From the NCBI GenBank assembly GCA_023055505.1, contig JALIRH010000002.1:35349733-35413732 (forward strand): a stretch of DNA of 64,000 nt, given 5' to 3'. The position numbers were made by a program, and so were the translations under genes. The stretch is from Callipepla californica brunnescens. Its lineage: Eukaryota; Chordata; Aves; Galliformes; Odontophoridae. Under the pieces are notes generated by a model. The model made no database searches. It was not told the origin of the DNA and saw nothing but the letters and a program-made list of their open reading frames with translations. Positions 1-12,078 of the stretch are shown here, one piece after another. Each line of letters starts with the position of its first letter. Position 1 is the first letter of the stretch.

Positions 1-3000
1 AAGTACAATCTGCTTATTTGCCAACTATTTATGCAAATCTGTACTGGTAATATACAGTTATGGATGCTTCACCTCTATCCAATGAATCTAACCCAGCTCC
101 CGTAGCATGGAAGGCAAGTGCAGTGGGAATGGATCCAGTTACATGGACAGTAGCTAACCGCAGCACACCCAAATATCTAGCATTTGGGAATGGCATGTTT
201 TCTACTGGGTCAAGAAGGAAGACCAGAGACAGACACTAGGGAACACCTGTTTTTAGCTGGGTTTTAGTTCAGAGCTCTCCCTCTGGAAAAGGTTTATTTC
301 CATTCTGTCCTAGAGTGTCACCTCAATACTTTGGAAGCTCCCGATCCTCAGTGACAAATTTCTTTCTCTAGTGATCTGATGAATTTAAGGCTGAATGCTG
401 TTCCCTGAAGGCATAACTAATTTGGGGTTGGAGGGGTACAGCTTTCAAGGAATTTCTGGGTGTCATATTTGGCAAGGTAGAGTGATCTGCATCTTAGCCT
501 CCAGACCCAGGGAGACTAGATCTCATTCCCTGCACAGGAGGCTGTGCATACATCAGTCCAGAGGAGGTGCAGGCCTCTTTCCCACTGCCTGTGGACTCTT
601 CTAGAAGACCCCAAGGATCAGTGCTACACTGTCATGTATGTAAGGTACTGACTGCAAAGGCCAAGGTCAGTAAGGCAGGTCAGATGCCAGAGGGACAGTG
701 AAGGCCCATTGTGACACACTTCAGCTCTACAGCCTCAGTGAGGACACCCTGTCCCATTGCTGAGCTGCCTGGAGCTGGTGAAACAAGTCAGCCCCTTACA
801 GGCTGCATTGCATGAGTTCAGAAAGCTATTATTGGAGAGTCACGCACAGCTGATAGCCCAGGGGGTCTTCCCTCACTTATCACCAATGTCCTCCACTTAT
901 TTGTTAGTGTATGATCATAAAAATCAGTGAGTTCTCTTAATTCAAAGCAGTGTGTCCTAGATTGGGAAAGAGCAGTGTGTGGGTGTAAGTTACCCTGGAG
1001 GACTCATGAGGAGACAAGTGGAGGGTACTGCCATTTTTAAGGTTTCTGCCAACATAACATAATATCACCACCTCAGGATGGATACTGAGACTTACTCTGA
1101 AGACCAAGAGTAATAGCAGTCTGCACAGCATGCGATTAGGGAGAGGGAGAAAGAACACAGCTCTAGAGTACCACAAAATATAACTGTTCCAGAGTTCATC
1201 CATATGTATTATCACAACAAAACATGAGAGAAATACACTTAGACAATGAGAAATAACCTCAACAGGATACTATCCCTGGTAAACTCTTAAGACATTATTG
1301 TACTGTATAACTAAAACACTATTCATGATCAGGAGGGAGCATTAAAGATCTCTGCATGCAGTCCGTTGACATACAACTTCTGTCTCACCGATATCATACT
1401 TCAAAAGTTCATTTCACTGGTATTTCACCTGAAGGTAGAGAAAAACATAATATTCATCAAAGATTCTTTATCTTGCTAAGTCATAGCCACACCATCAACT
1501 CTGTTATAGCTAAGCTGAATTTTAACATAGAACAACCATCAGCAATGGCACTCAGTAGTTAATTTACTTAGCATAACTCTCACCAAAACTCCTGTGGTCA
1601 AAATTATTGAATAAATCCCAAAAGATATTATAAATTCTTTACAATTATAATCAGTGACCAATGGCACAAAAGATAACATCAACTCTCCCTTTAGCAGAAT
1701 AGTATGGTTTTTTGTAGAGGGGAAACTTTTATTGCCAAACTCACTTTGAAATACAGGAAGTACTAAGAAAGTGTGCCGCATTCATCTTCTTCACTCTGAG
1801 AATGTATATCTGTAGTCACTTTCCATCGAAAACAGAATTATCTTACAATGGGACCCATTCATAAAGAGCAAAACCAGATGGCTACTTCTCTTTCCAGAGA
1901 AATCCAAACATGCATGTGGTCTAAGCAGCAAAATTGCATACATGCGTTTTGAGTCAATGCTTTTTGAAAATATCAGCTGGAATAACTAGGACCATAAATG
2001 AAAGAATTTCTGGAGAGGTGAAGGTAATTGTAAGAGGACTGACCAGTAGAGCACAGCTAGAAGAGATTATACATTGTTCCTGATAAGCCCAGCATTCAGC
2101 CTTCAGAAAGCAATATTAGTTTTTAAATGCAAGTTTCCTAACAGTTGAAAAGGAGAAAATTAAAGTGCATGACTGGAAAGCTTGAATCAAATTATCAGCA
2201 ATTCTTTGATTATACTGAAAAGCAACAGCTTTTGTTCATGAGAGAAAATATTACTTTCACTTGTAGAGTTTTGCTGACCATCAGAGGTTTTTTTTTTCAA
2301 TTTTGTAAAGATGGGAGTACTGTGAGATTGATATTAGTGCATTTTTTTCCTCAGGAATAGTAAATTAAAGCAGTTTGGATGATTCTGATGTTGGAAGTAA
2401 AAAAAAAATAGAAAGGGATTATTTTACTTTCTTTGCACTACAGGGAAAGAAATTAAATTTCTAATAGCTATTTCCATCTCAAAGTAGACCAAATTCAAAA
2501 TCTTGAAATTTTTTGGTAAACCTAATCTTTACAAGTGTGAAACATGGGAAAACTGAGATTTCTTCATGAAGCATTATGGATTAAATAAAATGATATCTTA
2601 CGACAAATGGAATTTTGCTTCAGAAAAATTCCTGAGGGTAGTTCCAATGTAGTAATATAGGACAAGGAAGTTATAACAGGGGCAAGAAAATTCACTTTTC
2701 TGGAAAGTTTTCATTTGAATCTATGTTACAGTTCCCCTACGGCCATTTGGTTGCCAATGAATCATACATTTCATCCATATCCGTGATAGAATTGGTGCTA
2801 TATTGCAAAACAACAACAACAACAAAAAAAAAAAAAACCCAACCAAAAAAAACCCAGATATCAAATACTTTTGAATCCTACGTTTGAATTCACATTGAAG
2901 ACAAAAGCTGGTACCCGTGCCTCTCCACAAAAGCTGGATTTAAAGGCGTGTGTCAGTGCTTCTGAGACTCTAATTACAGTTGCGATGAAAATTAACTGCA

Positions 3001-4492
3001 GAAATTGCTGCCTCTGAGCTGGAAACAAACCCATTCTCCAGCAGCAAGGCAGAAACAGACAAGGACAAGGAAATCAGAACAGCACAACTGTGGTCCAGGC
3101 TATAGAACTATGTGATCAAATTGACTTAGGAAGGCAAGAGGCAGTAAGCACGAGAGCCTCAGGTTACCTCTGCTCTCTGCTAGGATCATCTCATGTCACT
3201 GCCCGTGTTTGCATAGCTCTCTGCACAAGTCCCCAGCTCCTCAAGTGGAGTCTGGGGAGGTGAGAGAACTTATCTGACATCCTGCCCTACCCTGTCTTGT
3301 TCCATACTGACCCCAAACATAAAGGCAGGCCCACCCGGGGGTGCTTGTTCTCACATCCCTCATCACCCAGCTCAGAAAAAGACACAAATTCAAGGCACAT
3401 TTTGTCAATGCAGAAGTACAGAAATCCCACATTTTCTTGTTACAAAACATAGGAAGGAAAGTATTAACCACTTACAAGAGCAGCAGGATCATCCCCATAA
3501 ACTGGATCGAAGGAATTTGTACTTCTCTAAAAAGCAGGTTTCCTCAGCTTTTTTCTTCCTGTTAATTTAATATTTTCCTTTTTGACTTCAGCATCTGCAG
3601 AACCGTTTTCCAGCTGAACAGTACTGAGACTACTGCTGCTTGACAGTTTTTCTACAGCCAAACACAACTTTTTTTACCCTGCTCAAGATTAAGCACAAAA
3701 ATCAGCATTAGAGATGAATTTCTGACATTTGTAGTCAGATTTGATAACTGTTTACAATTCCAGCTGGGCAATTAAACAGTGTTAATTTTTGGAACCCCAC
3801 TTCATTCAGTAATATAACAGGCACTTTTCTGATTAATAAGAAATTAGACTATCCATAAACTCTCTGCAGGATGCTAAAAGCTTTGTTGTGACAAAAGTCT
3901 TTCACTGTGTGACAATTAATGCATCTAGCTTCCTAGTTTCCAAATCTTCCATGTAATGTTAGGTTCTTTTGTCCTCATTATGTCCACAGAAAACACATAA
4001 TGTCTTCTCATAGACACGTGTTCAATATCTGACTCACAAAAAAGCTCCATAAAAAGTGTCATTACTTAAACCTCATTTCTGAAATACAAAAATCAATCTA
4101 ACCCAATAACAAGGAGAATTTACTTTGCTGAGTAGAAGTCACACATGGGTACAAGACTAAGACACGAGTGAGGGTGCGCTTAGGCTACAGAAGTGATCAC
4201 TAGACCCTTTCTCTCTTATTATTTGGTCTTAGTTTATCAGTTCTTGGTGTTCATGACTAACTTGATCTTACTCTTTACATGAGTTACTCTTAAATGATGT
4301 CAATGGCAAGCAACTACAAACTGGGTAATTAGGAAGCAATTATATCCCAAAGTTTTGCATGCCAAGCCATTGTAAGACTCAAATGAGTTTTGCTCTGTGG
4401 AAAGCAGGTGGGCTAACGTGTAGAGCTGATCTGGTAAAATAGATAACCAAGTCTACAACTTATTAAGGTAAAAATTGTTCTAGTTCTATTTA
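1..4492. other. intergenic sequence, no gene recognised
   Basis: AT-rich sequence typical of a vertebrate gene desert. The open frames present are short, lack splice or family signals and frequently overlap on both strands. A small (CAA)n/poly-A tract lies at about 2812-2840. I recognise no transposon, RNA gene or coding exon here. Confidence 0.6.
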
Positions 4493-4493
4493 A

Positions 4494-4520
4494 TGTTTGT
4501 TTGTTTGTTTGTTTGTTTTT
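4494..4520. repeat. (TTTG)n microsatellite
   Basis: About six uninterrupted TTTG units followed by a short T run. An ordinary simple repeat. Confidence 0.9.
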
Positions 4521-4720
4521 CTGAATATTGTCTTCTAAAAATCGATTTAATCATTTCCTACATACTGAACATAAGTGAATTCAAAAATTGCCCCAGGAAA
4601 GAAGACAGCATAATATTTTATTCTCACAGTTACTAGTTTTCAAGTTCGTAATGGATTAATTAGGATTATTCTAAACTACTCTGCAGATCTTTTGCCACTG
4701 GGTCATGGAGCCGTGTCACA

Positions 4721-5166
4721 AGAATCACAGAATCAAACCACAGAATGGCTAGGGTTGGAAGGAATCTTGAAGCCCACCCAGTTCCCACTCCCTGCCATGG
4801 ACAGGCCTGCCATCCACCAGATCGAGCTGCCCAGGGCCCCATCCAACCTGGCCTTGAACATCCAGGGATGGGGTAGGCACAGCTTCTCTGGGCAGCTCAT
4901 GCCTCACCACCCTCTGAGTAAGAATTTCCTCCTAACATATGACCTAAATCTTTCTTCTTTTAGTTCAAAACCATTTGTCCTTGTCCTGTGACTATTAGAC
5001 CATGTGCAAACACACACTGTTGGCTTTGTCAAGCTTTTCTTCCTCCAGAATCCACAAGTCCTTCCCTACAGGGGTGCTCTCAATGAGCTCTTCTCTAAGT
5101 CTGTAGACATATCTGGGATTGCCCTGACCCAGATGTCACACTTTGCACTTGACCTTGTTGAAGAAA
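4721..5166 (-). mobile_element. CR1 LINE fragment, antisense
   Basis: Reads as the reverse complement of a CR1 3' region. It starts with the AGAATCACAGAAT-type tail, then GGTTGGAAGGAATCTTGAAG, the phrase 'gccccatccaacctggcctt' and 'tcctcctaacat'. A later block (about 5085-5166) matches an internal CR1 region ('ttgcacttgaccttgttgaa'), so the intervening part appears deleted. It is 5'-truncated and non-coding. The 3' end of the mariner remnant's neighbourhood begins shortly after. Confidence 0.85.
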
Positions 5167-5269
5167 AGATTCAAGCACTCCAAATATGAAGATCTTGAGA
5201 CACAAACCCAGATTTTGAAACAAGACCCTTAAGTGCAGGCACATCCTACCCGCAGTCCACAGGCTGCAT

Positions 5270-5872
5270 GTGTCCTGGCCCAGCCCATCCTGTGGCCACC
5301 CCCTGCCCCACATCATCATGGTGGCACATCAATTGAAGCAGCTGAACATCAGTGTGCAATTGGTGCTGTCTGGGCTGAAAGTGGGACATGTTGGTGATAT
5401 GACAGCAGAAGTTGAACCTTCCCACCAGTATACCATTACATTTTGTTTCCCTGTGACAGATGGCAGCAGAGGACAAAATGGTGTCTGACATGGAAGTGTG
5501 TATGAAGAAAAGGTGTGATATTGAATTACTCTACGCAGAAAATATTGCTCTCATTGACATTCATCAATGCTTGCTGAACATTAATGGAAACCAAACAGTG
5601 GATGTGAGCACAGTGAGGCAGTGGGTGCTGCGTTTCAACAGCGGTGATAGTGACTGTGGTCACCTCCACTGCTGCAGATTTTTGCAAAGTGTGGAGTGCA
5701 GGCTCTTGTCCATCACTGGTGAAAGTGCATAGGTAATGGTGGTGAATATGTTGAAAAACAGTACTTTGTAGCTAAGAATTTGCTCTATCGAATAGTGTAA
5801 TTGTGCTTTTTGTATGTTTTTTTTTTTTCCATGGAAATAAAAAGGAGGCATTACTTTTGATGCAACCTACCT
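5270..5872 (+). mobile_element. mariner DNA transposon remnant (Galluhop/Mariner1_GG-like, internally deleted)
   Basis: A frame from about 5484 to 5732 encodes the N-terminal helix-turn-helix part of a mariner transposase; visible pieces are MVSDMEVCMKKRCDIELL, DIHQCLLNINGNQTVDVST and VRQWVLRFNSGDSD. The frame stops before any DD34D catalytic domain. Downstream are 'tgttgaaaaacagtactttg', a T tract, and a terminal-inverted-repeat-like end at 5843-5870 (aggaggcattacttttgatg followed by caacctac). I recognise this as the common internally deleted galliform mariner. The left terminus was not found, so the left boundary is approximate. It is inactive: no catalytic domain and only one recognisable end. 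Confidence 0.75.
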
Positions 5873-5889
5873 ATATGTAACCCAAAACA

Positions 5890-6372
5890 ATTCCTCTTTG
5901 TTCAGTGCAGCCCAGGCATGCCAAAAGGTTGGCCACCCATACTTGCATCCAGAGGAAGGTACCAAAGCTGGTAATGGGGCTGAAGGCGTGTCCTGTGAAC
6001 AAAGGCTGAGGTCATTGTGCTGTCCAGGATGGAGGAGGCCAAGAGGTGACCTGACTGCTCTCTGCAGTTCCCTGAGAAGGGGAAGCAAAGGGAGGCACCA
6101 GATTCTGCTCCTGGAACTGATGACAGCACGGTAATGGGACAAAGCTATGCCAGGGGAGGGTCAGTCTGGGCATTAGGAAACATTTCTGTGCTGTGAGGGT
6201 GGTCAGACACTAGAACAGGCTTCCTAGAGGGACAGTTGATGCCTCATGCCTGTCAGTGTCCAAGATACATTTGTATAATGCCCTTTATGAGCTTTAATTT
6301 TGATAGCCCTGAAGTGGTCAGTGGGCTCAATGATACTTGTAGGTATTTTCCAGCTGAACTATTCTATGCTAT
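5890..6372 (+). mobile_element. CR1 LINE 3' fragment, sense
   Basis: Sense-orientation CR1 text: 'gaggccaagaggtgacctga', 'cattaggaaacatttctgtg', 'ctagaacaggcttcctagag' and a decayed tail near 6350 ('ctattctatgctatttt'). It is clearly diverged from the younger CR1 copies in the window, which suggests an older subfamily. Together with the antisense CR1 at 4721 it brackets the mariner remnant, but the two are different CR1 copies in opposite orientation. Confidence 0.7.
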
Positions 6373-8037
6373 TTTAATTTAAAAAATCATAGATTTTTTA
6401 CTCAGTTCATGTGGAAAAAAAATCACTGTTGATTTACAGATATTTACTTAATCATCTGCATTACAGTAATCCAAGTTTTTTGTATATTGCTGTTGTTACC
6501 AAACTAGAATAACAAAAGGGACATCTATATATAACATTAAAATAAAGACTGAAGCAAGTACACTAACTTTAATATAGTTTTGTGATTAAATTGGTAGCAA
6601 AGAATCAGTGACGTATACATTAGCACAAGACTGCAGCCTTAGTTCTTATTCAGGGTCGTCCTTTTTCAAGGGAAAAAAGGCCACTGAGTACAGGCCAACA
6701 GAAGGTCTTGTACAGAGCATGTACTTGAAGTTCCCTGTGGTTACTCCTCTGGACAGAGGTGGAAGGTTGGTTTCTGAAAATGTTTGTCTGTTTGTTTCAC
6801 AATTGCGAAGGAAAAGCTTTTTTCTCATAATACTAGGGTCAAAGAATTTGCTTTCTCCCTAGCTACAAACAGAAACAATAATGGAAGATCATCAAACTGA
6901 TGTTCAAAAGAGAAAAATGGAGCCAACAGATTACTATCTTCTCAGCAGGGAAGACATTATTAAAGTTGAAACACTTGAAAATCCCTTTTCTTATGTGATT
7001 CATTAACAGACTTTGATCCCTCGTTATCCTCAGAAGAAAAGTGCATGTATTTCTTCAGCAGCCTGTCTTTTGGGAAGTTGGGGTAACAGTGCAAAACCTA
7101 TTGTCCAATTATTTGTCTCAGATGTGGCACTTCTGTAAATGTCAGTGTTAGATGGGTATTAAAGCCATCCATCTGTGCGTGGTCTCTGAGCTTTGCTAAA
7201 CAATAAAAGAAAATTGTATCACTGAACCCTGGAAAAAAGGAGATTTAAAGTTTTTTATATTTCCTCATTACCTAGCATATACCTAATGCGAATTCTATAT
7301 ATTAATGTGTCCTCTAATACTAAGTTTATGGAAAAATTGCAGATGGGGAGAAAATTCATCACCTTTCTCCTAGAAATTATATTAATTTTACAAAATCACT
7401 GTATTTCTTCTTGTGGAGGACTGTTTTGTGTCTTTGGGTATATTTTGTTTTCAAATAAAAATGTGTTTCTGTTAGCAAACTTAGACTGTATGTACTCCAA
7501 AGCACTATCTGAATTTGTTTATCATGCAGTATTAAGCCTATCCATTTTTATCATTATTCAATGATAATCCACTTTGATTAACAACTCTATTTTTTAATAA
7601 ACTTGAATATTCTAAGAAAAAGTTTACTATTAGGAGGGTTCATGGTATTCATTCTCTGAAATTATAAATACCTGCTCAATATTTGCAGCAAATTCAAACC
7701 CACAGCTAAGAAGATTCTTGCTAGCACTTTATTATGTTGCACTAATACAAATACTCATGACAAACAGAGAAGAAAACAGAGTCATAAACACATTCAAAGA
7801 AATCATGATGTGAGTGAAATCACAGAGCAATACAGACTACATTCACACAAATCAATATGGACGTTTGCTATATCTGTGGTGTACTATAGGATTAACTATG
7901 TCCACTACTAATACTAAAGACTATCTTTTGGAGATTACTTGTTAGTAAAATCATTACTGGAATGTTTACCTGATATCGTACAAACTGACTAAGAAAGCAT
8001 TTGAAATGCGTGGATGTCTTACAAAAAAGACAAAGAA
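6373..8037. other. intergenic sequence, nothing recognised
   Basis: AT-rich DNA with short chance frames on both strands. No repeat family, RNA gene or coding exon could be identified. Confidence 0.6.
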
Positions 8038-8245
8038 ATCATAGAATCATAGAATCACCAAGGTTGGAAAAGACCTTCAAGACCATCCACCTACCACCAT
8101 TATTATTTCCCCGCTAAACCACATCCCTTAGTACAACATCAGCATGTTTCTTGAACACCTCCAGGGTTGGTGACTCCACCACCTCCCTGGGCATACCATT
8201 CCATCCCCTGACCACTCTTTCAGAGAAGAAATTTTTCCTAAAGTA
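8038..8245 (-). mobile_element. CR1 LINE 3' fragment, antisense
   Basis: Starts with the doubled tail 'atcatagaatcatagaatca', then 'ccaaggttggaaaagacctt' and the block 'ggtgactccaccacctccct', ending at 'aaatttttcctaaa'. This is the reverse complement of the last 200 bp or so of CR1. A short 5'-truncated copy. Confidence 0.95.
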
Positions 8246-11200
8246 ATAATAATAAAATTGTCAAAGAAGTTCATTTCGAGTGGGTGTGTGGTGCATGTAA
8301 ATCATTCCTCCTGCCACCTAGTGTATAATGACAGCACAGTCTATATTGTTCATGTGTCCTGTGATTTTGTTTCCTACAAAAGATGATTACTCCTAGGAAC
8401 CATGCCCAGTACATAATTTGCAATAATAAAAAAAAATAATAATAATTAAATGGGTAGAAGGAAACTGTAGATAAATGTTTCTGATCACCTCATGCCACAT
8501 AATTAAATTTTAATAATATAGACATTATCTATTTAAACAATCTTCATTTATATTTTTAACATTGTAGAACAATATATTTGCCAATCAATCAAGCTTTGTA
8601 GGAATGCTACATGGCAGCATATTTTATCTGACATCTAAGTGATCAGAGTAAATCCATTCTGGTCTTTCGACTGTGCACAAAGCCCAACTTCCTAGTTTTA
8701 TACTGCCTTTGTAAATATTTCTGAAATTTTGCAGCTTTATGGTACAGATGCTTTGGAGAAGACTTCTTTCATGAAGGTTTTGAAATTTCTGAGCCCAAGT
8801 TATATCCAAGGCCTTAGATTTGCCCACAGGAAAAAAATTAGAAGAAAATATACATTTCTGATCAATGGAAATATTTTAATTTAATTTTCTTTTTATTTTG
8901 ACTTCTGAATTTTCATGGAATATATTTAAATTGACTCAATCTATCATTTCAAAGTCAAAAACTGAAATGTTTTAATCCAAAAATGACTATATTGAAAACA
9001 TTAACATTTTAAATTTTTTGCAAGCTTTTCTTTCACACAGATCTTCAGTGACATCGAGATTTCATTAAAACAGAAAGTTTTCAACATCTCCGTTCTACAT
9101 TAGGAACCTCATTTTATTGATGTCTTCTTGGATACGTTTCCCATCTGAGATTAAAGTCATGGAAAGAGCAACAGTTGTCAACAGTTGTGTCATTTACTCC
9201 CTTAGGCCAGGATTTCAAGCTTTGTTTCTCAAAACAGACAGATACAGCCACTGCTTTGTTCCTAAACATGGGACAGAGGTATCAAGTGTCCAGCAGCTGC
9301 TAGCTGCATCAGGCACTGGCAGGTGGAGTGGTTGCAGGCAGTCAGGCAGTTGTCTTCTGCTTGTCTGCCCACCTGTCCCCAATTGCCAGCTGGAGCCAGC
9401 TGTAACTACACAGAAATCTGGAAGAAAAATGGACAATTGCTTCTCATCCGGTTTTCATTCATCTAGGAAAAATGTTTACGTGGTCTAGATTTATCGAAAT
9501 ATGCAGTGAAAAGGAAGCGAGTCCATACAAGTCTTTTTCCCCAAATTGCTAATCAAATGTTAGGCAGGTGCTTGGAATGCATGGAGCCTCAGACAGAGCA
9601 GAGATGGAGAAGCCCCACTCCTGCTCCACACCAGTCTTCCTTTTTCTATGCAATGATAAGGGTATCATAAAAGCCAAGTCTGCCATATAAGTCACCATGA
9701 CGGTCTCATAACAGCTCTCAAACTACAGATTTGCAGGAGGAGATTCCTCCAGATGTGGGAAGTAAGATGCCATCACTGTCACCTGTCTCAGGAGTAGATG
9801 TGCTCACATTACATATCAAGATTATGTCTGTGTGACTGCCACTCTCTTCTGTCATCAACATGGGTCTATATCAGACTTGACATCAATAAACAGATGCAAA
9901 ATAGCAATAGGAAATGGAGGATCTCACTGCAGGGGAGGGAAAGGTACAGCCTCAGTAATATTAAACACTTGATGTTGCAGTTTAGAAGCCTTAATAACTT
10001 ACCACGCCTAAGCCTGAATTCCTACTCCCTTTAATTAACATTAATATATTAATTAACATTAATAATAAACATAAATTAATTACTGTTACAACCTTAAGTT
10101 TTCTCATGTCTGCACTAACAGGACACTGCAAAGGGCTAAGGCAAAGACGTTGTGTAAGAAGGCTTTCCTAACAACCTCTTGGCTGAGGGACAGAAGCAAA
10201 CAGGGCCTCTCTGGTGAAGTAGAGGGGCAGCATGCATGTAGCTGAGCAACAGAAAGAGACTCTGAGTTAGGTTAGGTAAATAGTCTATAAAAAACAATAT
10301 AGGAAAATTACATCTCATTCAATACCTAAGGCAATCTCACCTTCCTTTCTTATAATAGCAAAACAGTAGTAAAAGTACCCATGACTCTTTCAATTAGAAG
10401 TGCTGATGTGCCAAGGTCTAGGAGTTTTAGCAGGAACGGTGCTGCCCTTGGTTCCTCATCAGCAGCTGCCCCTTGGAGAGCAGCAAACTGGGTCCAGCTG
10501 GGCTGAATCTGGAGGAAAGAAGGGAGAACTGTGATATGGATGGAGGACCACTGGGCTGTGGCAAAGCAGAAGTGCATCCCTCCCGGTCCCTCTTCTGTTG
10601 TTGGTACATCTGGCTGTGGCATCAGTTTCTCTATGCATGCTCCAAAGAAACAATAACACACACAGGTGAGGGATACTTACCAGCACTGCCTTTCTCTCAT
10701 CGTAGTGCTCATAGCTGCAAAAGGCTGAAGCAGACACACTGAAACAGATTCAGATTCGGATGCAGACGATTAATTTTGTAAAGCTTGGGGGAGCTGACTC
10801 TGTGGCACTCTTACACTGTGAAATTTGAGATGGGAGCGCACTGAGTTATGAAGTGCTGACATTATGTAAATGACGTGTGACTGTATATGTGTGAACATTA
10901 TCCAAAGCAAAAGAGCAAACAAAGATCTATAAAATAGCAGTTATCAGTAGATTGAGAGGCTGTATCTTCACTTGCTTAGAGAAGCTCACAGGAGGAGATA
11001 AAATCCACCAACTAATAATTATCACAGCGATAAACAATAATTTCTAGCAATTCTCAAGGCAGACTGAAGTGTGTGTGGGCTTTCCCTAGCAAAGACACTT
11101 TGAGGCTACTCACAATAGAAATGCCAGCTTGTGGGCCCTCTTCATATTTGTACTCATGATAAGTGTAAAGGAGCGAGTTACACGCACAAAGCATGAAATC

Positions 11201-11790
11201 TGGATGAAATTCAAAGAGGGATTTAAAAACAGGCACTGAAAGTATGCTGGAAAAAGTTGAGGAATCATTGGTGCACTGCATTTTATTTTATTTTAATCAT
11301 AATCATAAAGGACGGCTTTAAAAATACAGAATAAAACCAATCTTAATGTGACAGTAAATGTAAGAGAATTTTTTATGTTTTATCAAAAAGAGCTTCAAGG
11401 TGAAAAAGCAAACTACCAGGCTTCTGTCAGATTGATACACCCCCTCACACTTCTAATGTCAATATCCATTATTAAAACTACTGGCCACCAAATCCAGGGA
11501 TTTAAACTGCTGTGATATCCTTGCATTTGTTCAGTCTGTCAGCTCTCTCTGACTGAGATCATTTTTATGGATTGGCAAAGGATGGTGATCCTATTCCCTC
11601 CACAGCAGTAACAGCAGCATGGATGTGGCAATATGCTGCACAATCTCATACAGCTGTAGCACACCTCAGCAGTCGAGGCTGTGGGCAATGTGTCCTTCCC
11701 TGCAACAGGTGAGAGATAAAGAAGCCACAGAAGATTATGACAGCAGTTATGAAGTAATAATTGTGGGGCGTTCTGTCAGCTCCTCTTCTA
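8246..11790. other. intergenic sequence with a small AT-rich duplication
   Basis: No gene recognised. A 16-bp AT-rich unit (ttaattaacattaata) occurs twice, at 10031-10046 and 10049-10064, giving an 18-bp period. The open frames around 9117-9488 and 10350-10740 overlap on opposite strands and have no family resemblance. Confidence 0.6.
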
Positions 11791-12078
11791 ATCATATAAT
11801 CATAGAATCATTTTATTTGGGAAGGACCTTCAAAGGTCATCTAGTCCAACTCCCTTGCAATGAACGGGGATGCCTATAGCTACATCAGATTGCTAAGAGC
11901 CTCTCCAACCTGACCTGCAATGTCTCCAAGGGCAAGGTACCCACCACCTCTCTGGGCAACCTGTTCCAGTGCCTCACCACCCCTATCATAAAAAAACATT
12001 TTTCTTATGTTGAATCTACATGTCCCTTCTTTCAGTTTGAAACAATTTCCCCTTATCCTATCACAACAGACCCAGATA
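11791..12078 (-). mobile_element. CR1 LINE 3' fragment, antisense
   Basis: Tail 'atcatataatcatagaatca', then 'gaaggaccttcaaaggtcat', 'tctagtccaactcccttgca', 'ccaccacctctctgggcaac' and 'ccccttatcctatcacaaca'. A canonical antisense CR1 end of about 290 bp. Confidence 0.95.
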
